A DNA stretch of 64,000 nucleotides from Fastidiosipila sp963510375 (GCA_963510375.1 CAUPES010000003.1:1-64000), one strand, 5' to 3'. Shown: positions 16,449-26,441, counted from the stretch's first letter. Program-made: numbers and translations. The notes: generated by a model not told the origin, from the sequence alone.

Positions 16449-17876
16449 CTACTTTTTATCACTATTATTTTCTTCAGAAATAGATCTATTCGCTACTCTT
16501 TCTTTGGCTTCATAATAGTATTTATCAATCAATTCTTGATCAATACGGTTCAACTCTGATTCAGGTAAAATGGAAAGTAATTCCCAACCCAAACTCAATG
16601 TATCAAAAATACTTCTGTTTTCTCTGAATCCTTGACCAATATATTTCTTTTCAAATTCATTAGAGAATTTAACGTAAATTTTATCCATCTCTGTCAAAGC
16701 TGATTCACCCAAGATATCAGATAGCTCACGTGCATCTTTACCACGAGAATAGGCAGCGAATAACTGGTTCATGGTAGCAGCATGGTCTTCTCTAGTCTTA
16801 CCTTTACCAATACCGTCATCTTTCAAACGTGAAAGTGAAGGCAAAACATCTACTGGTGGGTTAATAGATACTTGTGTCAAAGATCTATCCAACATTATCT
16901 GACCCTCAGTAATATAACCAGTCAAGTCAGGAACTGGGTGAGTCTTGTCATCATCAGGCATTGTTAAAATTGGAATTAAAGTTATTGAACCTTTGCTATC
17001 TTTCTTCCTACCTGCACGTTCATAAATTGTAGCCAAGTCTGTATATAAGTAACCTGGATATCCACGTCTACCTGGAACTTCTTTACGAGCCGCTGAAACC
17101 TCACGCAAAGCATCTGCATAGTAGGTCATATCAGTTAATATAACCAAAACTTGCATGTCTAATTCAAAGGCTAAATATTCAGCAGCTGTTAGTGCCAATC
17201 TTGGTGTAGCAATACGCTCAATTGTAGGCTCATTAGCTAAGTTCATGAAAGCAACTGTTCTCTCAATAGCTCCAGTTTCATAGAACTCCTGGATAAAGAA
17301 GTTTGCATCTTCAAAAGTAATACCCATAGCACCAAAGACAACCGCAAAGTCCTCGTGGTCATCAAGAACTTGTGCTTGTCTAACAATTTGGGCAGCTAAC
17401 TGGTTATGTGGCAAACCTGATGCTGAGAAAATTGGCAACTTCTGTCCTCTAACCAAAGTATTTAAACCATCAATTGAGGAAATACCTGTTTGAATAAACT
17501 CATTAGGATATTCCCTTGCAGCAGGGTTAATTGGCAAACCATTAATATTACGACTCATTTCAGGAATAATGTCTGGTGCGTTATCAATTGGTCTACCCAT
17601 ACCATCAAAAGTTCTTCCCAAAATATCTGGAGAAAGTCCTAACTCTTGACCATGTCCTAAAAATCTAACGGTTGAATTCTCGATATCAATTCCCATTGCT
17701 GAGTTAAACAACTGTACTAAAGCTGTGTCACCTGTAACTTCAAGAACTTGGCAAAGTCTTCTTTCACCGTTAGGCAATTGAATCTCACCCATCTCATCAT
17801 AGGCAACTCCCTCAACATTTTTTACTAGCATCAAAGGTCCTGCAACTTCTTGGATTGTTCTATACTGTTTTGCCAT
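16449..17876 (-). CDS. ntpB: V-type ATP synthase/ATPase subunit B (regulatory nucleotide-binding)
   Basis: 475 residues. Non-catalytic nucleotide-binding subunit of the A3B3 head. Family motifs: GRTFDGMGRPIDNAPDI (near 87), LPIFSASGLPHNQLAAQI (about 145-162, the degenerate P-loop region), ILTDMTYYADALREVSAARKEVPGRRGYPGYLYTDLATIYERAG, and the SLSRLKDDGIGKGKTREDH block. It lies 3 bp after subunit A. Confidence 0.97.
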   Translation of the reverse strand: MAKQYRTIQEVAGPLMLVKNVEGVAYDEMGEIQLPNGERRLCQVLEVTGDTALVQLFNSAMGIDIENSTVRFLGHGQELGLSPDILGRTFDGMGRPIDNAPDIIPEMSRNINGLPINPAAREYPNEFIQTGISSIDGLNTLVRGQKLPIFSASGLPHNQLAAQIVRQAQVLDDHEDFAVVFGAMGITFEDANFFIQEFYETGAIERTVAFMNLANEPTIERIATPRLALTAAEYLAFELDMQVLVILTDMTYYADALREVSAARKEVPGRRGYPGYLYTDLATIYERAGRKKDSKGSITLIPILTMPDDDKTHPVPDLTGYITEGQIMLDRSLTQVSINPPVDVLPSLSRLKDDGIGKGKTREDHAATMNQLFAAYSRGKDARELSDILGESALTEMDKIYVKFSNEFEKKYIGQGFRENRSIFDTLSLGWELLSILPESELNRIDQELIDKYYYEAKERVANRSISEENNSDKK

Positions 17877-17879
17877 TTA

Positions 17880-19736
17880 CTACCTCCTGCCTGCCATTGT
17901 CTTGCTGCTTGCTTTTACCTTAAGAATTGATTCTTCCAATTCCTTGAGGGCATCATTATAAGCAGCTTCTATCTCATCTTCTTTTTCGTACTTCATTCTA
18001 CTTAAACGAACTCTGATACTCATATCCATAATGTCATCAATACTTGCACCAGCATCGACTAGTTCTGAAGCTTCTTTATAGAAACGAATAATCAAATCTA
18101 GCATATAGAATTGCTTTTGTAGTGAAGTATATGTATCAACTTCGTGGTATGAGTTCTGGTGTAAGTAGTCATTTCTAATTGAGCGAGCAATCTCTAACTT
18201 CAACTGATCTTGTGCTGAAAGTGAGTCTTGACCAACTAATCTAACTATCTCTTCTAGCTCAGCTTCATCTTGTAGAACTTTAAAAGCTGTCTCTTGATTA
18301 CTTTGCCAATCAGGGTGAACTTCATCACTGAAGTAAGGATTAATTGTATTCTTGTAAAGTGAATATGAGCTCATCCAGTTAATAGCAGGGAAGTGACGTT
18401 TCGCTGCTAAAGATGAATCTAACTCCCAGTAAACTTTAACAGTTCTTAAAGTAGCCTGAACAACTGGGTCAGACATATCACCACCCGGAGGAGATACAGC
18501 TCCAACGGCAGTAATACTACCCTCTCTCTCTTCAGATCCTAAGGCGTGAACAACACCGGCTCTCTCATAGAACTCTGCCAAACGAGAACCTAAATAAGCT
18601 GGGTAACCCTCTTCACCAGGCATTTCTTCCAAACGACCACTCATTTCACGAAGAGCTTCTGCCCAACGAGAAGTTGAGTCAGCCATGATACAAACTGCAT
18701 ATCCCATATCACGGTAATATTCTGCAATTGTAATACCTGTATAAATAGATGCTTCACGAGCTGCAACAGGCATGTCTGAGGTGTTTGCAATCAAGATTGT
18801 TCTTTCCATCAAAGACTCATTTGTCTTAGGGTCAATAAGATTCGGGAAGTCTTTTAGAACTTCTGTCATCTCGTTACCACGCTCACCACAACCAATATAA
18901 ACAACGACGTCTGCATCTGACCATTTAGCCAACTGTTGCTGAATAACTGTTTTACCTGCACCGAATGGTCCAGGAACAGTTGATGTACCACCACGTGCTA
19001 CTGGGAAGAAAGTATCTACAACTCTTTGTCCTGTTACCAGTGGTTTGCTTGGAGCCAATTGTTTGTTGAAAGGACGTCCCTGTCTAACCGGCCAACGTTG
19101 TGCCATTTGGACATTTTCTTCAACTACATCGCCCCAGTTATTTGTATATCTAATTTTCGCTATTGGCTCTACTACTGTGTATTCACCAGCTTGAGCAATT
19201 TCAACGATTTCAATATCTCCAGGAATGGTTGGAGGTAACATAATCTTATGCTCAATTACGTTATTTTCTTTTACAGTTGCAATAATATCACCAGCTCTTA
19301 ACTTCTCTGGTAAATCTGTTCTTGGTTCAAAGTGCCATTTCTTATCATGGTCTATTGAGTTAACATCAATACCTCTTGCAATATTACTACCTGAAACTTC
19401 ACGCATCTTAGCTAATGGTCGTTGAATACCATCATAAATAGTTCCCATAAGTCCAGGGCCTAATTCTACGTCAAGTGGGTGGTCTGTAGAATGTACAGCT
19501 TCTCCAGGTCTTAAACCATCAGTTTCTTCGTAGACCTGAATTGATGCTTCGTCACCGTGAACCTCAATAACCTCACCAACAAGATTATTCTCACCAACAC
19601 GAACAACATCAAACATTCGAACATCACGCATTCCTGAAGCCACAATTAGTGGACCAGAAATCTTAACAATAGTACCTGTGATGGCTTGTTTCTCGTTTGT
19701 TGAATTATTCTGTTTTAAATCAAGATTATTTGCCAT
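17880..19736 (-). CDS. ntpA: V-type ATP synthase/ATPase subunit A (catalytic)
   Basis: 618 residues. Catalytic subunit with the Walker A motif GPFGAGKTVIQQQLAKW near residue 258, the arginine-rich GERGNEMTEVL segment, and SRWAEALREMSGRLEEMPGEEGYPAYLGSRLAEFYERAG. The V-type-specific nonhomologous region (about residues 135-215) is present, separating it from F-type beta subunits. An AGGAG site lies inside the end of subunit F, which it overlaps by 11 bp. Confidence 0.98.
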   Translation of the reverse strand: MANNLDLKQNNSTNEKQAITGTIVKISGPLIVASGMRDVRMFDVVRVGENNLVGEVIEVHGDEASIQVYEETDGLRPGEAVHSTDHPLDVELGPGLMGTIYDGIQRPLAKMREVSGSNIARGIDVNSIDHDKKWHFEPRTDLPEKLRAGDIIATVKENNVIEHKIMLPPTIPGDIEIVEIAQAGEYTVVEPIAKIRYTNNWGDVVEENVQMAQRWPVRQGRPFNKQLAPSKPLVTGQRVVDTFFPVARGGTSTVPGPFGAGKTVIQQQLAKWSDADVVVYIGCGERGNEMTEVLKDFPNLIDPKTNESLMERTILIANTSDMPVAAREASIYTGITIAEYYRDMGYAVCIMADSTSRWAEALREMSGRLEEMPGEEGYPAYLGSRLAEFYERAGVVHALGSEEREGSITAVGAVSPPGGDMSDPVVQATLRTVKVYWELDSSLAAKRHFPAINWMSSYSLYKNTINPYFSDEVHPDWQSNQETAFKVLQDEAELEEIVRLVGQDSLSAQDQLKLEIARSIRNDYLHQNSYHEVDTYTSLQKQFYMLDLIIRFYKEASELVDAGASIDDIMDMSIRVRLSRMKYEKEDEIEAAYNDALKELEESILKVKASSKTMAGRR

Positions 19737-20103
19737 TTTCTTCTCCTGTTTTATCCATATCTTCCTCTTCTACGTAACCTGAAACCAAGTCAACACCAAT
19801 AGCCTTTATAACCATGTTACGCAAGCTACCCAGCGTATCTATATCTGCATCAGCAGATGGTAAAGTAATTATTGCTGGTACAAATTCATCTGCATAGGCA
19901 TCAACTACTTCTTTGGCTTCACTTGCTACTTTCGCACTTATATAGATAATTGCATATTTACCTGTAAGAATTAAATCTTCTAATTGTTTACCTGTCTCTT
20001 CCTCCGGGTCTAAAGAAAATACTTTGATCCCTAACGCAGCTGCTCCAGCAAAACTACCAGCTTCACCAAGGTGAGCAATCTCATATTCTTCATTATTAAA
20101 CAC
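19726..20103 (-). CDS. ntpG: V-type ATP synthase/ATPase subunit F (stalk)
   Basis: About 125 residues with the Rossmann-like subunit F fold (EEYEIAHLGEAGSFAGAAALGIKVF, then YAIIYISAKVASEAKEVVDAYADEFVPAIITLPS). I place the start at a GTG at 20103 because GGAGGG lies 7 bp before it and residues typical of the family begin there. An ATG at 20118 would add five residues but has no ribosome binding site. Overlaps subunits C and A, consistent with translational coupling. Called NtpG in the Enterococcus naming. Confidence 0.88.
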   Translation of the reverse strand: MFNNEEYEIAHLGEAGSFAGAAALGIKVFSLDPEEETGKQLEDLILTGKYAIIYISAKVASEAKEVVDAYADEFVPAIITLPSADADIDTLGSLRNMVIKAIGVDLVSGYVEEEDMDKTGEENGK

Positions 20104-21268
20104 GTAATTGCCCTCCATAAATATCTCTTAATCTTTTAACAGTCAAATCTTCATCTCTACCCAATTGGTGAGCTGCATGAATCAACTGTAAGTTAGTAAT
20201 TTCCACTCGATTAGCTTGCCATAAGGCAAAGAGAACCTCTGCTCCATAGATCAAACCTTGAGCCTTGTCAGCTAAGCGAATTAACAGATTATCTCTCACT
20301 TGTGTAAATTCTCGTAAAAAGTCTGCAATAGAGCTTCTTTCTGCTAAATCTAATAAACTATCTACTAGAGTTTCTTTTGCTTCAAATTTCAATCCTGAAT
20401 TAATTTTCTCTTCATCAAGCTGGTACTTTTCAGCAAAATCAGTAAACTCAATTCTACCGGCAGCAACAAACTGACGTTTAAACTCTTCCAAAGGAAGTTT
20501 GCGATTTTTACATCTATAGAAACTCTGTAAATTACTACTATCTGCTTGAATAGAAATATAATCCAGTAATAAATCACGATAACCTTTGTGCTTATCACTA
20601 TTAGCTAATTCCAAGAAATGCAGATAATACGCCTTATCTAAGTTTATATCTACAGCTGCCAAATCATTTTCGGTGCTCTTTGCATCCTCTTCTAGTAATC
20701 TTTCGAGTGCCATTGAGAAATACTTTTCGTGCAACTCAGGCAATACACTATTAGATTTATCTTTGTTTAGAAAACTAAGTACCCATTGTGCCAAAGATTC
20801 TAATTCAAGATTTGAAGCTTCTTGAAAAAGCGACTTATTAACTCTAAGAACTCTTTTAGCATCTTGAGTAGTAAGTTGACCTAATAAAAAGTTTTTTGCT
20901 ATAACTTTTGCATTATGGTAGTCATTCTTCAGAATAAACATTTCCGCAAATTCTGCCTTTTCACCACCACAAAGTTCTAATAAAAGTTCATCGTTATCGC
21001 TATAACCTTTAGTTAAAGTATCTATAACTGTATCTTTAACATCATAGTTGGCAGCATTAAATTCTCTAGCCCAATTTCCAATCCACTCGACATCATCTGC
21101 TTGGTTATCAATAAGGTTCTTATAATCTTCAGCTTTCATTAAATGAGAAAAACGTGCTTTGGCTCGACTTGACTCGTAAGCAAAATCCGCATCATCTACA
21201 GCAACTCTATCCCAAGATCTAGGACTGACATATATTAAATTGTCTAAATCTTTGCGGTCAGTTGCCAT
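20096..21268 (-). CDS. ntpC: V-type ATP synthase/ATPase subunit C (Vo-V1 coupler)
   Basis: 390 residues, helical, of the AC39/subunit d family that links the membrane rotor ring to the central stalk. Weakly conserved in sequence, but LDNLIYVSPRSWDRVAVDDADFAYESSRAKARFSHL at the N-terminus, the length and the position between subunits E and F in the canonical order make it secure. It overlaps the stop codon of subunit E by one base. Confidence 0.9.
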   Translation of the reverse strand: MATDRKDLDNLIYVSPRSWDRVAVDDADFAYESSRAKARFSHLMKAEDYKNLIDNQADDVEWIGNWAREFNAANYDVKDTVIDTLTKGYSDNDELLLELCGGEKAEFAEMFILKNDYHNAKVIAKNFLLGQLTTQDAKRVLRVNKSLFQEASNLELESLAQWVLSFLNKDKSNSVLPELHEKYFSMALERLLEEDAKSTENDLAAVDINLDKAYYLHFLELANSDKHKGYRDLLLDYISIQADSSNLQSFYRCKNRKLPLEEFKRQFVAAGRIEFTDFAEKYQLDEEKINSGLKFEAKETLVDSLLDLAERSSIADFLREFTQVRDNLLIRLADKAQGLIYGAEVLFALWQANRVEITNLQLIHAAHQLGRDEDLTVKRLRDIYGGQLRV

Positions 21269-21864
21269 TACTTAGCCTCCTTGAAAAGAGCTTCAGATGC
21301 TAACTTTCTAAGTTCCATATCTTTTTCACGGAAAATTGTTCTGTAACTTCTGTCATAGACGAAATCCTCGTTCGCAACAATAAATCCGCCTCTGAAACTA
21401 CCTTCTTCGCCAATCTCTAACTGATCTTTATAAGCACTTTTGCTAATCAAATCGTTAATTAAATCAGTTTCCCCTTCAGCAGGAGTTACTGTATATTTCC
21501 CTGATTTTATCTCTGGGAAAAGTTCCATATAGCGTTTTAATTTCTCTTCTGTTGATTCATTCTCAAGTTCATGACGTGCTGAGTTAATAACATCTTCAAT
21601 ATAAGAATGCTTGATTTTCAATTTATCAATTCTTGATTCTACACTTGCCAACGCCTCTGCTTTACTTGCTTTCTCTGCAATAATTTTTTTCGCCTCGGCA
21701 TTTGCTCTGTCTAGAATATCATCAACTTGTTTCTGATTTTCAGCAGTAATAACAGCTATCTTTTCTTCTGTCAATTTCTCTATTCTGGATTTTTCAGACT
21801 CAGATTTTGCGATTAAAGCTTCTCTTAATTTTTCCAAACCTATTTCATTTTTTTCTTTTGTCAT
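21268..21864 (-). CDS. ntpE: V-type ATP synthase/ATPase subunit E (peripheral stalk)
   Basis: 198 residues: a long N-terminal coiled coil rich in Glu, Lys and Ala (to about residue 115) and a mixed C-terminal domain (GEEGSFRGGFIVANEDFVYDRSYRTIFREK) that contacts subunit B. Together with the small NtpF-like protein it forms the stator. It starts 24 bp after subunit K with a GGAGG site. Confidence 0.92.
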   Translation of the reverse strand: MTKEKNEIGLEKLREALIAKSESEKSRIEKLTEEKIAVITAENQKQVDDILDRANAEAKKIIAEKASKAEALASVESRIDKLKIKHSYIEDVINSARHELENESTEEKLKRYMELFPEIKSGKYTVTPAEGETDLINDLISKSAYKDQLEIGEEGSFRGGFIVANEDFVYDRSYRTIFREKDMELRKLASEALFKEAK

Positions 21865-21888
21865 AATATAAACCTCCTCTACAGTGGT

Positions 21889-22386
21889 CTATACAAACAG
21901 AATTACTAATACTGAAATTAATAATGCAAAAATAGCGTATGTCTCAACCATAGCTGTCATAACCAAAGCTTTTGATTGTTCTTCAGGCCTTCTCAATAAT
22001 AACTGAACACCAGCTGAAGCAACTTGTGCTTGTTGTATAGAAGATGGCATCAATACGATTACTGATGGCAAGCATCCTAAGAACATTAGTACGCCTGAGT
22101 GTAATGAAAGATCTGCATAATTATTATTCAAGAAACCTGCTTGCAACATAACCATAAACCAGACTAGCAATCCATAAATACCTTGTGTTGCTGGCAACGC
22201 TTGCATGATCAATGCTTTACCATATAGAGCTGGATCTTCTGCCAAAACTCCCATAGATGTTTTACCAACTCTAGCAACAGCTACAGCGGAACCCCAACCA
22301 CCTGATGCGGCTGCCAATACACCACCTAACAAAGCAATACCTGCGCCATTAGCAAATAACTCTTTTAAAATCTCTATGAAACCCAT
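21889..22386 (-). CDS. ntpK: V-type ATPase membrane rotor subunit K (proteolipid), Na+-type signature
   Basis: 165 residues with four membrane helices, the duplicated hairpin of V-type c subunits. The ion-binding carboxylate is Glu148 in AMVETYAIF. ALPATQG gives Leu64, Thr67 and Gln68, and IQQAQVASAG gives Gln119. These line up with Leu61, Thr64, Gln65, Gln110 and Glu139, the Na+ ligands of Enterococcus hirae NtpK. Na+ specificity is therefore likely, though it is inferred from alignment by eye. Located between subunits I and E. Confidence 0.95.
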   Translation of the reverse strand: MGFIEILKELFANGAGIALLGGVLAAASGGWGSAVAVARVGKTSMGVLAEDPALYGKALIMQALPATQGIYGLLVWFMVMLQAGFLNNNYADLSLHSGVLMFLGCLPSVIVLMPSSIQQAQVASAGVQLLLRRPEEQSKALVMTAMVETYAIFALLISVLVILFV

Positions 22387-22467
22387 ATTCTCCTCCTAAA
22401 TTTCCATATAAATTTCTTAATTTATCTTTATTTAACTTTATTTCTGCTTAAGCTATTTCATACTCAC

Positions 22468-24714
22468 TTAAGCTTCTTCTAACTCTTTTGATATTGGGTG
22501 AAACTCAGCATGAATTCTAGCAAATTCACCATTCTTAATTTTGTCCTGCTCATCTTCAATCTCATTGATCTTAGTAAACTTACTTGAGTAGTCTAGAGGT
22601 TCAAATGGTCTACCTCCACCTTCGTAGAATTTACCAAAGAACTCAACATACTGTAATCTAATTGTATGTACGTATGATGATAATCCACTTAAAGCAAGGT
22701 CCAAAACGTGACCAAAGATTAAGATCACTACAAATAGAATTGCTGTAATACCCTTGTAACCAATTAGCATAGCCAGGATGTTAACAACCATAGCTATAAC
22801 TGAAGTAGATAATGCTAAAGCTAAGATTCTAGAATAGCTCAAAACATCTGACAACCAAGAAGTTATATCAGTAAGACTTGCTATTCCTGAGAAAATTCTC
22901 TTGATAGGGTTCTTGGTACTTTGATCACCTAATAATAGCAATACTACAAGTCCTGCTAAGGCAAGATATTTACCAATACTTATCTTTGCAACCCACAAAA
23001 TCAAACCAACGACTATAAAATACCATGGTGCTACTTTGAAGAAACCTGTTTTCCAGTCTCCTCGTTTAGTCTTGATATAGATATCAATTGCCATACCAGC
23101 GAAGAGATGAATTATACCAACTCCCATACTCAGCATTAGCATTGCGATTGGTTCTTCCATAGGGTTAAAGAGCAGTGGCTTAAGTTCAACAGCTTTATTA
23201 GTTATTGTTGGCAGCAAATCTCCAAAGAATCCTCCAAATAGGAATCCAAAAGGTATTGAAACAATACCGCTTAGCATAAGCATTCCCATAGTTTTCTTGG
23301 TATTGCCTTCTACCTTAAATTTAAATAAACCAATTGCACAAAGAATAGCTAAAAGTGCACCATAACCAACATCACCTAGCATCATTCCGAATAAAACAAC
23401 ATAGAAAATAGATGCCCAGAAGGTTGGATCTATATCGTGCCCTGGTTTTGGCAAAGCATACATATCTACAAGAGATTGGAAACTTCTAGCAAACTTATTA
23501 TTTTGTAATAGAATTGGATAGTCTTCGTCGGTTTCAACATTCTGAACATCAACAAAGATTTGATAATTAGTTTCTAATTCCTCTTTTAACTTTGAACTTA
23601 AAGCAGTTGGCGCATAAGAATTTATAGTAAATAAATAATCTGTATATTCACACTTCTCAATTGCTCTAAGTTTTTTCAACTGAACTTCATAGAAGTCATG
23701 AATTATTTCATATTCATCGTAATCTACACTCGTAGCATTTAGCTCTGCGTATATTTCTTCAATTTGAGCATCAAGCTTCTTAATATCCTCTTGATTTTCG
23801 CTAATTCTTGCTTCTGAATTTTTGCGTTCTTCAACCAATAGATTAATCTTATCTACTAAACTCATCTCTGGTTTTGCTTGCAAATCAGCTTCAGAGCTTG
23901 ACTCATTTTCAGCAGAATTTCCGTGCTGTTTTTCTGCGAGCGTAGCTAAAGTCTCATCTTTCTCGAGAGCAGAGTTGATATCGCTTAGTTCTGTATTTAT
24001 AACTTGTATTCTATCTCTCAGTTCTTGAGTTTCCTCTTCAATGTCTCTAATTTTCTCTTTGCGATCTGCAACTCTTTGCATGTCAGCTAAGAAAACTTGA
24101 GCACTACGCATAATCTCCTCTTGCTTATCAACCACAGCAAAATATTCAGCTTTACTCAATTTACGTTTGGTTGAAAATAAGCCTTTTTTCGCATCAGCTT
24201 TCTTTTTTGCTACTGGAATTAACTCTTCCAAAAGTTCTACATAAGCGGATAACAGCCTACTCAAATTCTGGCTCTCTACTTCTGGATTAAATTTAGTTTT
24301 ATTTGATTTAAAATTCTCAAGTTTAGCGCCTGCTGGAATTTCAGCATGTAGATTTTTATCAGCTTCCGCAAACTCACACATTCTGCCAAAGAAGTACTCA
24401 TTCACTTGCTCAGCTTCTTTTTTATTCTCAATCTCAGCTTTTGCAGCATCTTCTGCACTTACATTTTCCAGATCATTAACATCAATTAAATCGTTAACCT
24501 CTAACTCATCTGCAATTTCTCTATAAAAACTCAGATTATTTAGATTCTTGATTTTCTCATCCGATTTAGCAGCGTTAACTCCTGCAAATTTTTCTTGTAT
24601 ACTTTCGTCTACCTCTATTTGCAAAACACCCAATTTTGTTAAATGACTTAGCACATCTAGCAAATCATCTTTTAGCCCAACTATCGAGACTCTCGACATT
24701 CTAGCTACGCTCAT
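22468..24714 (-). CDS. ntpI: V-type ATP synthase/ATPase subunit I (membrane stator)
   Basis: 748 residues. A large cytoplasmic N-terminal half (about 1-400) with coiled coils is followed by seven to eight membrane helices. The conserved membrane motifs are GMMLGDVGYGALLAI, GFLFGGFFGD and, near the C-terminus, LSYSRILALALSTSVIAMVVN, which holds the essential Arg that passes ions to the ring. An unusual Ser/Glu-rich insertion lies within the cytoplasmic coiled coil near residues 265-285. AGGAG is 8 bp before the ATG; overlaps the preceding gene by 14 bp. Confidence 0.96.
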   Translation of the reverse strand: MSVARMSRVSIVGLKDDLLDVLSHLTKLGVLQIEVDESIQEKFAGVNAAKSDEKIKNLNNLSFYREIADELEVNDLIDVNDLENVSAEDAAKAEIENKKEAEQVNEYFFGRMCEFAEADKNLHAEIPAGAKLENFKSNKTKFNPEVESQNLSRLLSAYVELLEELIPVAKKKADAKKGLFSTKRKLSKAEYFAVVDKQEEIMRSAQVFLADMQRVADRKEKIRDIEEETQELRDRIQVINTELSDINSALEKDETLATLAEKQHGNSAENESSSEADLQAKPEMSLVDKINLLVEERKNSEARISENQEDIKKLDAQIEEIYAELNATSVDYDEYEIIHDFYEVQLKKLRAIEKCEYTDYLFTINSYAPTALSSKLKEELETNYQIFVDVQNVETDEDYPILLQNNKFARSFQSLVDMYALPKPGHDIDPTFWASIFYVVLFGMMLGDVGYGALLAILCAIGLFKFKVEGNTKKTMGMLMLSGIVSIPFGFLFGGFFGDLLPTITNKAVELKPLLFNPMEEPIAMLMLSMGVGIIHLFAGMAIDIYIKTKRGDWKTGFFKVAPWYFIVVGLILWVAKISIGKYLALAGLVVLLLLGDQSTKNPIKRIFSGIASLTDITSWLSDVLSYSRILALALSTSVIAMVVNILAMLIGYKGITAILFVVILIFGHVLDLALSGLSSYVHTIRLQYVEFFGKFYEGGGRPFEPLDYSSKFTKINEIEDEQDKIKNGEFARIHAEFHPISKELEEA

Positions 24715-25015
24715 AACTTAAGCTCCTAGAAATAATTTTTTCGATAGTTTCAGCTTTATTATTTTCAACTAGTTTATCAAGTTCTAATTTCCATGGGCTA
24801 TTTTGGAGATTATCTTGCTCAGATTTATTAATTTCATAATTTTGAGCTTCTTTTTTGATATTTCTAGCTTCCTTCAAAGCTGATTCAACTTGCTCACGCG
24901 CACTTGCATACGCCGCAGCAATTTTATCATCACTAGCTTTTTGCGCAAGATTAACAAGATCTTGAGCTTCCTGCTCGATAGAGACAACCATATCAATTAA
25001 ATCTAATTTTGACAC
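24701..25015 (-). CDS. ntpF: V-type ATPase small peripheral-stalk subunit (NtpF/subunit G-like)
   Basis: 104 residues, nearly all one amphipathic coiled coil rich in Ala, Glu and Lys. As first gene of the operon in the NtpF position it should pair with subunit E to form the stator stalk. Sequence conservation is low in this family, so the call rests mainly on size, coiled coil and position. The start is GTG with AGGAG 6 bp upstream. Confidence 0.82.
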   Translation of the reverse strand: MSKLDLIDMVVSIEQEAQDLVNLAQKASDDKIAAAYASAREQVESALKEARNIKKEAQNYEINKSEQDNLQNSPWKLELDKLVENNKAETIEKIISRSLSYERS

Positions 25016-25063
25016 ACAGCTCTCCTATCTAATTTGTTTTTAACATTAAACAATATCTATTCC

Positions 25064-25092
25064 ATTATAACGTAACGAGGATTGATTTTCAC
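25064..25092 (-). promoter_or_regulatory. Probable promoter of the V-ATPase operon
   Basis: Minus-strand consensus TATAAT (25064-25069) with GTGAAA 17 bp upstream (25087-25092). It is 49 bp before the first start codon. The -10 is perfect and the -35 moderate. Confidence 0.5.
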
Positions 25093-25168
25093 GTATTACG
25101 TAGTTTGGTAATAAAATTTATATATTTTTATCATTATTTCGTGATTTAGCTGCCAAAAAATCAGAAAT

Positions 25169-25196
25169 TTGCTTTACTGGAGAAATACAGTATAGT
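25169..25196 (+). promoter_or_regulatory. Probable promoter of the antiporter-PII operon
   Basis: TTGCTT (25169-25174) and TATAGT (25191-25196) with a 16-bp spacer, 45 bp before the TTG start codon. It faces away from the V-ATPase promoter about 80 bp away, so the two operons share one intergenic control region. Confidence 0.5.
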
Positions 25197-25241
25197 CGAT
25201 AATGTAATTAAAATATTTTCATCATTTCAGGAGGTATAAAG

Positions 25242-26441
25242 TTGAATATTTATATAGAGCTTGCCATTGCAATTCTCTTTGGAATTATAGGTGGTAAAGT
25301 TTCAAGGCGTTTAAACTTACCAAATGTTACTGGATATATAATTGCTGGACTCTTTCTAGGTCCATCATTTCTAAATTTAATTACAGCAGACCATAAACCC
25401 ATAATAAGTTTCATTAATGAATTTGCTCTAGGAATTATTGCTTTCGCTATTGGAAGTGAATTCAAGTTTTCCGATCTCAAAAAGCTCGGAAAAGATGTTT
25501 TTGTAATTACTATCTTTGAAGTAGTAGGGGTCTTATTAATAGTATTCTCGAGTATGTACTTTCTACTTGGGCAAAACTTCGTTTTCTCAGTAGTCATAGC
25601 ATCTATGTCCGCCGCCACTGCACCTGCAGGAACAGTAATGGTTATCAGGCAGTATAGAGCTTATGGACCTTTGACCAAAACAATCCTTCCTGTCGCAGCA
25701 CTTGATGATGTCCTGGGAATCATGGCTTTTGGTATTTGCTTAAGCTTAGCAAAAATGTCTATCGGCGCTCAAAATGTCGGAGTTGCGTCAATGATATTCA
25801 ATCCTTTAATGGAAATTGTTGGCTCATTATTACTAGGTGCTGTTATAGGATTTATATTTACATTTATAATTAAACGTATTAAAACACGAGATGACTCACT
25901 CTCATTTATAATACTTATTATATTTTTAGGCACAGGCTTAGCTAATGCACTTGGCTTGTCTGCTTTGCTAGTTAACATGGTTATCGGCGGAATTCTAGTT
26001 AATTATCATCACTCATCAAACCTTGTCTTTGACACAATTAATGATTTTGCACCACCAATTAATCTATTATTCTTCACCTTTGCCGGTGCAAGTTTAGATC
26101 TTTCAGTATTAGCATCAATTGGCGGAATTGGTATTGTTTATGCTTTATCACGAGCAGGTGGTAAAATTGCTGGAGCAACACTTGGAGCTAAACTGGTTAA
26201 AGCTCATGAGAACGTAACTAAATGGCTAGGTCTAGCGCTTCTTCCTCAAGGTGGAATCTCAATCGGACTTTCAATGATTGTAGCAAGAGAGCTTCCTGAT
26301 CATGCAGGAGGAATAATAACTGTTATTCTATTTTCAGTATTAGTATTTGAAATTTTAGGCCCAATTCTTGCCAAAGTTTCAATCACTCAAGCTGGAGAAA
26401 TTAATGGACTAGATAAAATTAGCGGAAAGGAAAATATCTAA
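25242..26441 (+). CDS. CPA2-family cation/proton antiporter (Kef/NapA type, membrane domain only)
   Basis: 399 residues with about 12 to 13 membrane helices. N-terminal GKVSRRLNLPNVTGYIIAGLFLGPSFL and the ion-binding ALDDVLGIMAFG (about residues 153-164) are CPA2 signatures. It lacks the C-terminal TrkA-N nucleotide-binding domain of Kef K+ channels, so it resembles NapA-type Na+/H+ antiporters. The start is TTG, with AGGAGG 7 bp upstream and the family N-terminus beginning there. Its stop shares a base with the next ATG (ATGA-like overlap), coupling it to a PII-like protein. Confidence 0.88.
   Translation: MNIYIELAIAILFGIIGGKVSRRLNLPNVTGYIIAGLFLGPSFLNLITADHKPIISFINEFALGIIAFAIGSEFKFSDLKKLGKDVFVITIFEVVGVLLIVFSSMYFLLGQNFVFSVVIASMSAATAPAGTVMVIRQYRAYGPLTKTILPVAALDDVLGIMAFGICLSLAKMSIGAQNVGVASMIFNPLMEIVGSLLLGAVIGFIFTFIIKRIKTRDDSLSFIILIIFLGTGLANALGLSALLVNMVIGGILVNYHHSSNLVFDTINDFAPPINLLFFTFAGASLDLSVLASIGGIGIVYALSRAGGKIAGATLGAKLVKAHENVTKWLGLALLPQGGISIGLSMIVARELPDHAGGIITVILFSVLVFEILGPILAKVSITQAGEINGLDKISGKENI

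Noticed and set aside
16449..19736. Subunits A and B as F-type ATP synthase beta and alpha
   Set aside because: Subunit A has the V-type nonhomologous insertion and the flanking genes encode V-type subunits D, F, C, E, K and I.
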